Positions 61,563 through 64,000 of a stretch of DNA of 64,000 nt are shown here, piece after piece. The translations under genes were made by a program, and so were the position numbers. How positions within the stretch are numbered: position 1 is the first letter of the stretch; each line of letters starts with the position of its first letter. The notes under the pieces were generated by a model. The model saw only the letters and a list, made by a program, of their open reading frames with translations. It made no database searches and was not told where the DNA came from. The DNA is from CAZEDM01 sp964511075. Its GTDB lineage: Bacteria > Zixibacteria > MSB-5A5 > RBG-16-43-9. Location of the stretch: the NCBI GenBank assembly GCA_964511075.1, contig CAZEDM010000001.1:62001-126000 (forward strand), given 5' to 3'.

Positions 61563-61678
61563 TACTTTTGAGCAAGTCATTCAGTTGATTTTTTTGAATC
61601 TTTGAAAGAATTTCTCAGGTGTAAATCATAAGAGAAGAAGATCTCAAAGGGTTTTGAATAAAGAAGTCTGGGGGAGTT

Positions 61679-63433
61679 ATGTTTAAATTTATTTTCCGCT
61701 TTCTTAGCGTTTTTCTCATATTAACCAATATATCTTATGCCAGGGGGGTTGAAGATTATATCGATCTGCAGGGGCTGACTAAAACCGGGGATGACTGGCA
61801 GTTGATCTCATCAGAGATCAAAGAGGAGCAGGGACATATCAGGCTGCATCTGGACAGGTGGCTGATGTATTTTCTGCACTGGAGGCCTCTGACTGAAGAG
61901 AAAAAGGAACTATCCATTGAGTATGTGCGTGACCTTTTGCTCAATTTCTGGGGACAGGCGATAAATTTCGAGCTGAATGATATAGAGGGGAAGATAGAAG
62001 TCTGCGGGCATAAAGGATTCTTCGCTGAGGCTACTTTCGGCAAGGGGGCAATCTACACCCGCTTTTTGGTGTGGAACTGTCCCCGGACGAATCGTCAATT
62101 CATCGCTGACTGCAATATTAATCTAAAACGCGGGACCCCAAAGGAACTGCTGGAGGTCCAGAAATCAATCACCCGCACGGTATGCTGTCACCAGGGAGGA
62201 ATTCCAGAGACGATTCCGGGGTTGGATAAAAAATATCAATCCTCAGAATGGGATTTGTACTTTTATGTCCCCGAGAACTGGAGGGTTGCAGATTTTACAG
62301 ATGAGGAATGGTTTCCGCAAGGGATGTCAAAAGACAACGGTTCCCTGTGGACTCTTCTGACTGATTCGGAAAAACATATAGAGCTTCTGTGGGAAGATAC
62401 GGATGGGGATGTCTCAACTGAACTTTTCGATAGATTTTTGAAGAAAATAATCGCCTATTCATTTTCCCCGGAGGATTCCTCTGAGATCACAGATCTGAAG
62501 TTGGGCTCTCTTCAAAAAAAGGATGGCTATTATCTTGGGGAAGGGATATACAAACTAAAAAAGAATATAAGGGGTTCTCATCTGGCATACGATTACGGTT
62601 TCAGAGGGCTTTTGTGGAAGAAAGAAAAGCGGGCGTATTTCGTTCTCGCCTCTTTGATTCAGTTAAAAGAATTCTGGCAAAGGGCAAACGATTTGACCCC
62701 CTCGGAGCAGATTTTCGAACACTTTTTATGGAATGAGGTTATGCCCAACATAAAAGTCTTCAATCAGGAGGTGGAGATAAAAAAATCTCTAAGGTATGGA
62801 GAGGATAAAGATTCTGATGTGGAGAGCACAGACGCTATCAAGCTCAAGGCAGTTTTTGAGACCATCCGTAACAGAAGGACGGTCAGGGAGTTTCAAACAA
62901 CTCCAGTGCCTGAAGAAGATATAAGAAAGATCCTGGATGCTGCCAGATACGCCCCCACTGCCGGTAATGTCCAGCCCTGGAAATTCGTGGTAATCAAAGA
63001 TAAGGCTCGCCTGGATTCCCTCAAAAACATTCTTCAGGCAAATTGGGAACAGAGGGTTAATTCGTCACCGGAACTGGATGGAGAAAAAAAGAAATCTTAT
63101 ATCGAGGGCGGTAAGAATGCCATAGAGGGTGTGATGACTGCTCCGGTTTATATAATGGTCTTCGTTGACACCACCATCTATCCCCAATACGCCCTATATG
63201 ATGGATGTCTGGCAGTGGAGAATCTGATGCTCTGTGCCAGGGCTTTAGGGTATGGAAGCGGATTTTTCACCACCTATTTTCCGGAGGAGTTTGTAAAGTC
63301 ATTTGTCAATGCACCGGATAATTTAAAGTTCATCTGCGCCACTCCCATAGGGATACCCAGGGAATGGCCCCAGATGCCTCCAAAGAAAGAGCTGGATGAA
63401 TTCATCATCCAGGAAAGTTTTGAAGGTGAATAG
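61679..63433 (+). CDS. Exported protein with C-terminal nitroreductase domain
   Basis: 584 residues. A signal peptide (MFKFIFRFLSVFLILTNISYARG) precedes about 370 residues of no recognised family. Residues about 390-584 are a nitroreductase-like FMN domain: IRNRRTVREFQ (phosphate-binding Arg residues), APTAGNVQPWKFVVI and the late ALGYGSGFFTTY. Nitroreductases are usually cytosolic and about 200 residues, so an exported fusion is unusual. If FMN is bound outside, it would need its own loading or electron route. GGGGGAG precedes the ATG. A DJ-1-like exported protein gene follows 33 bases on. Confidence 0.82.
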   Translation: MFKFIFRFLSVFLILTNISYARGVEDYIDLQGLTKTGDDWQLISSEIKEEQGHIRLHLDRWLMYFLHWRPLTEEKKELSIEYVRDLLLNFWGQAINFELNDIEGKIEVCGHKGFFAEATFGKGAIYTRFLVWNCPRTNRQFIADCNINLKRGTPKELLEVQKSITRTVCCHQGGIPETIPGLDKKYQSSEWDLYFYVPENWRVADFTDEEWFPQGMSKDNGSLWTLLTDSEKHIELLWEDTDGDVSTELFDRFLKKIIAYSFSPEDSSEITDLKLGSLQKKDGYYLGEGIYKLKKNIRGSHLAYDYGFRGLLWKKEKRAYFVLASLIQLKEFWQRANDLTPSEQIFEHFLWNEVMPNIKVFNQEVEIKKSLRYGEDKDSDVESTDAIKLKAVFETIRNRRTVREFQTTPVPEEDIRKILDAARYAPTAGNVQPWKFVVIKDKARLDSLKNILQANWEQRVNSSPELDGEKKKSYIEGGKNAIEGVMTAPVYIMVFVDTTIYPQYALYDGCLAVENLMLCARALGYGSGFFTTYFPEEFVKSFVNAPDNLKFICATPIGIPREWPQMPPKKELDEFIIQESFEGE

Positions 63434-63466
63434 ATTCTTTCATTTATTTTTCAAAGGAGAAAAGTG

Positions 63467-64000
63467 ATGTTGGAGAATAATGTTAACGGGTATATTATTT
63501 TTCTATTCCTTTTATTTTTAATCTTAAATCTTAACATCTCCTCAGCCCAAGTATTCTGGGAACAGTCAGATGAGAAATATGATTATGACCTCTCGGGGTA
63601 TCGTTTCCTGGTTCTGCTGGGAGATGATTTCGACTATTATGAGACTATGGTTATTAAAAAATACTGGGATAACTGGGGCGCAAAGGTGGATATTGCCGCC
63701 ACAGACAAAGAATTGAAAGGGCACCTGTGGAAAAGAACCGATAAAGGCTGGGATAAATCTGAAGAAAAGACTATTGAAACCAATTTACTATTATCCCAGG
63801 TGGATTTATTAAAATATAATCTGATTTTCTTCCCCGGAGGGAATAGTCCTAAAAATCTTTTAGAAAAAGACAGCGCTTTTATAGTCCAGCTAATACGAAA
63901 AGCAGATCAGAGAGGGTTAATCCTTGCAGGAATCTGCCATGGTCCTTTAGCCTTAGCCTCTGCCGGAGTATTAAAGGGACGCAAGGCAACCGGACATCAG
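63467..64000 (+). CDS. Exported DJ-1/PfpI-family protein, cut by the window end
   Basis: The frame is open from the ATG at 63467 to the last base (178 codons) without a stop. AAAGGAGA precedes the ATG. A signal peptide (YIIFLFLLFLILNLNISSAQ) is followed by a DJ-1/PfpI domain: YRFLVLLGDDFDYYET at the start and the nucleophile-elbow Cys in LAGICHGPLALASAGVLKG, then KATGHQ. It is related to the lipoprotein at 54716-55348 but has a Sec-type rather than lipobox signal. It is probably co-transcribed with the nitroreductase fusion. Confidence 0.85.
   Translation, partial: MLENNVNGYIIFLFLLFLILNLNISSAQVFWEQSDEKYDYDLSGYRFLVLLGDDFDYYETMVIKKYWDNWGAKVDIAATDKELKGHLWKRTDKGWDKSEEKTIETNLLLSQVDLLKYNLIFFPGGNSPKNLLEKDSAFIVQLIRKADQRGLILAGICHGPLALASAGVLKGRKATGHQ

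Overview
The window looks like chromosomal DNA from a Gram-negative bacterium of an uncultured or poorly sampled lineage. Outer-membrane beta-barrels, a LolA-like protein, many lipoproteins and MurQ imply an outer membrane and peptidoglycan. SBBP/propeller proteins, three secreted proteins ending in a type I dockerin (two repeats of the form GD.N.D..v.lsDvvyLInYLF), a gingipain-like C25 peptidase and a DUF5916 outer-membrane protein point to the FCB group, with a Zixibacteria-like lineage my best guess. That assignment is inference from protein style; there is no rRNA here. Promoters are easy to see: at least a dozen sites match TTGACA, 16-17 bases, TATATT/TATAAT. No helix-turn-helix transcription factor was recognised in the window.

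Layout. 1-5.0 kb: ion and solute transport (MscS channel, APC permease fused to universal-stress domains, CorA, TrkA-C membrane protein). 5.0-8.7 kb: two paralogous exported proteins plus the stub of a third copy, tRNA-Lys(CTT) and a methyltransferase. 9.0-12.7 kb: a four-gene corrinoid methyl-transfer operon (corrinoid protein, homocysteine methyltransferase, MetH-type activation domain, non-pyrrolysine MttB homologue). It reads as a split methionine synthase coupled to a quaternary-amine methyltransferase. 13-21 kb: EIIA-like protein, pyruvate phosphate dikinase with a lysine-rich N-terminal tail, propeller lipoprotein, aminotransferase, lipoprotein, MurQ and a zinc-ribbon protein. 21-25.3 kb: a HEAT-repeat protein and an HD-GYP protein that share an N-terminal domain, then an orphan EpsI protein. 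25.3-30.6 kb: SGNH/TPR protein, ZIP transporter, VOC protein, NCS2-type permease and small proteins.

31-43 kb is the accessory section. An initiator tRNA is followed by a GIY-YIG nuclease gene, a decayed second copy of the tRNA, and a tyrosine-recombinase remnant. Three dockerin proteins follow (two SBBP paralogues and the C25 peptidase), interspersed with a new-looking intergenic repeat. 43-48.4 kb is a five-gene operon (LolA-like, two FtsX/MacB permeases, ATPase, outer-membrane barrel) behind a near-consensus promoter. 48.5-51.6 kb: a gene split by a frameshift, a methyltransferase, an alkyltransferase-like DNA-repair protein and a DUF3795 protein. 52-64 kb: DUF5916 barrel, exported DJ-1/PfpI lipoprotein, second DUF3795 protein, amidohydrolase, SGNH-like lipoprotein, cyclophilin lipoprotein, a Lon-type protease with a degenerate ATPase site, CoA-binding protein, an exported nitroreductase fusion and a second exported DJ-1-like protein cut by the window end.

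Intergenic DNA is rich in palindromes: pairs of unrelated perfect palindromes, a GAACA/TGTTC family placed just 3' of stop codons, and a two-copy 36-base repeat.
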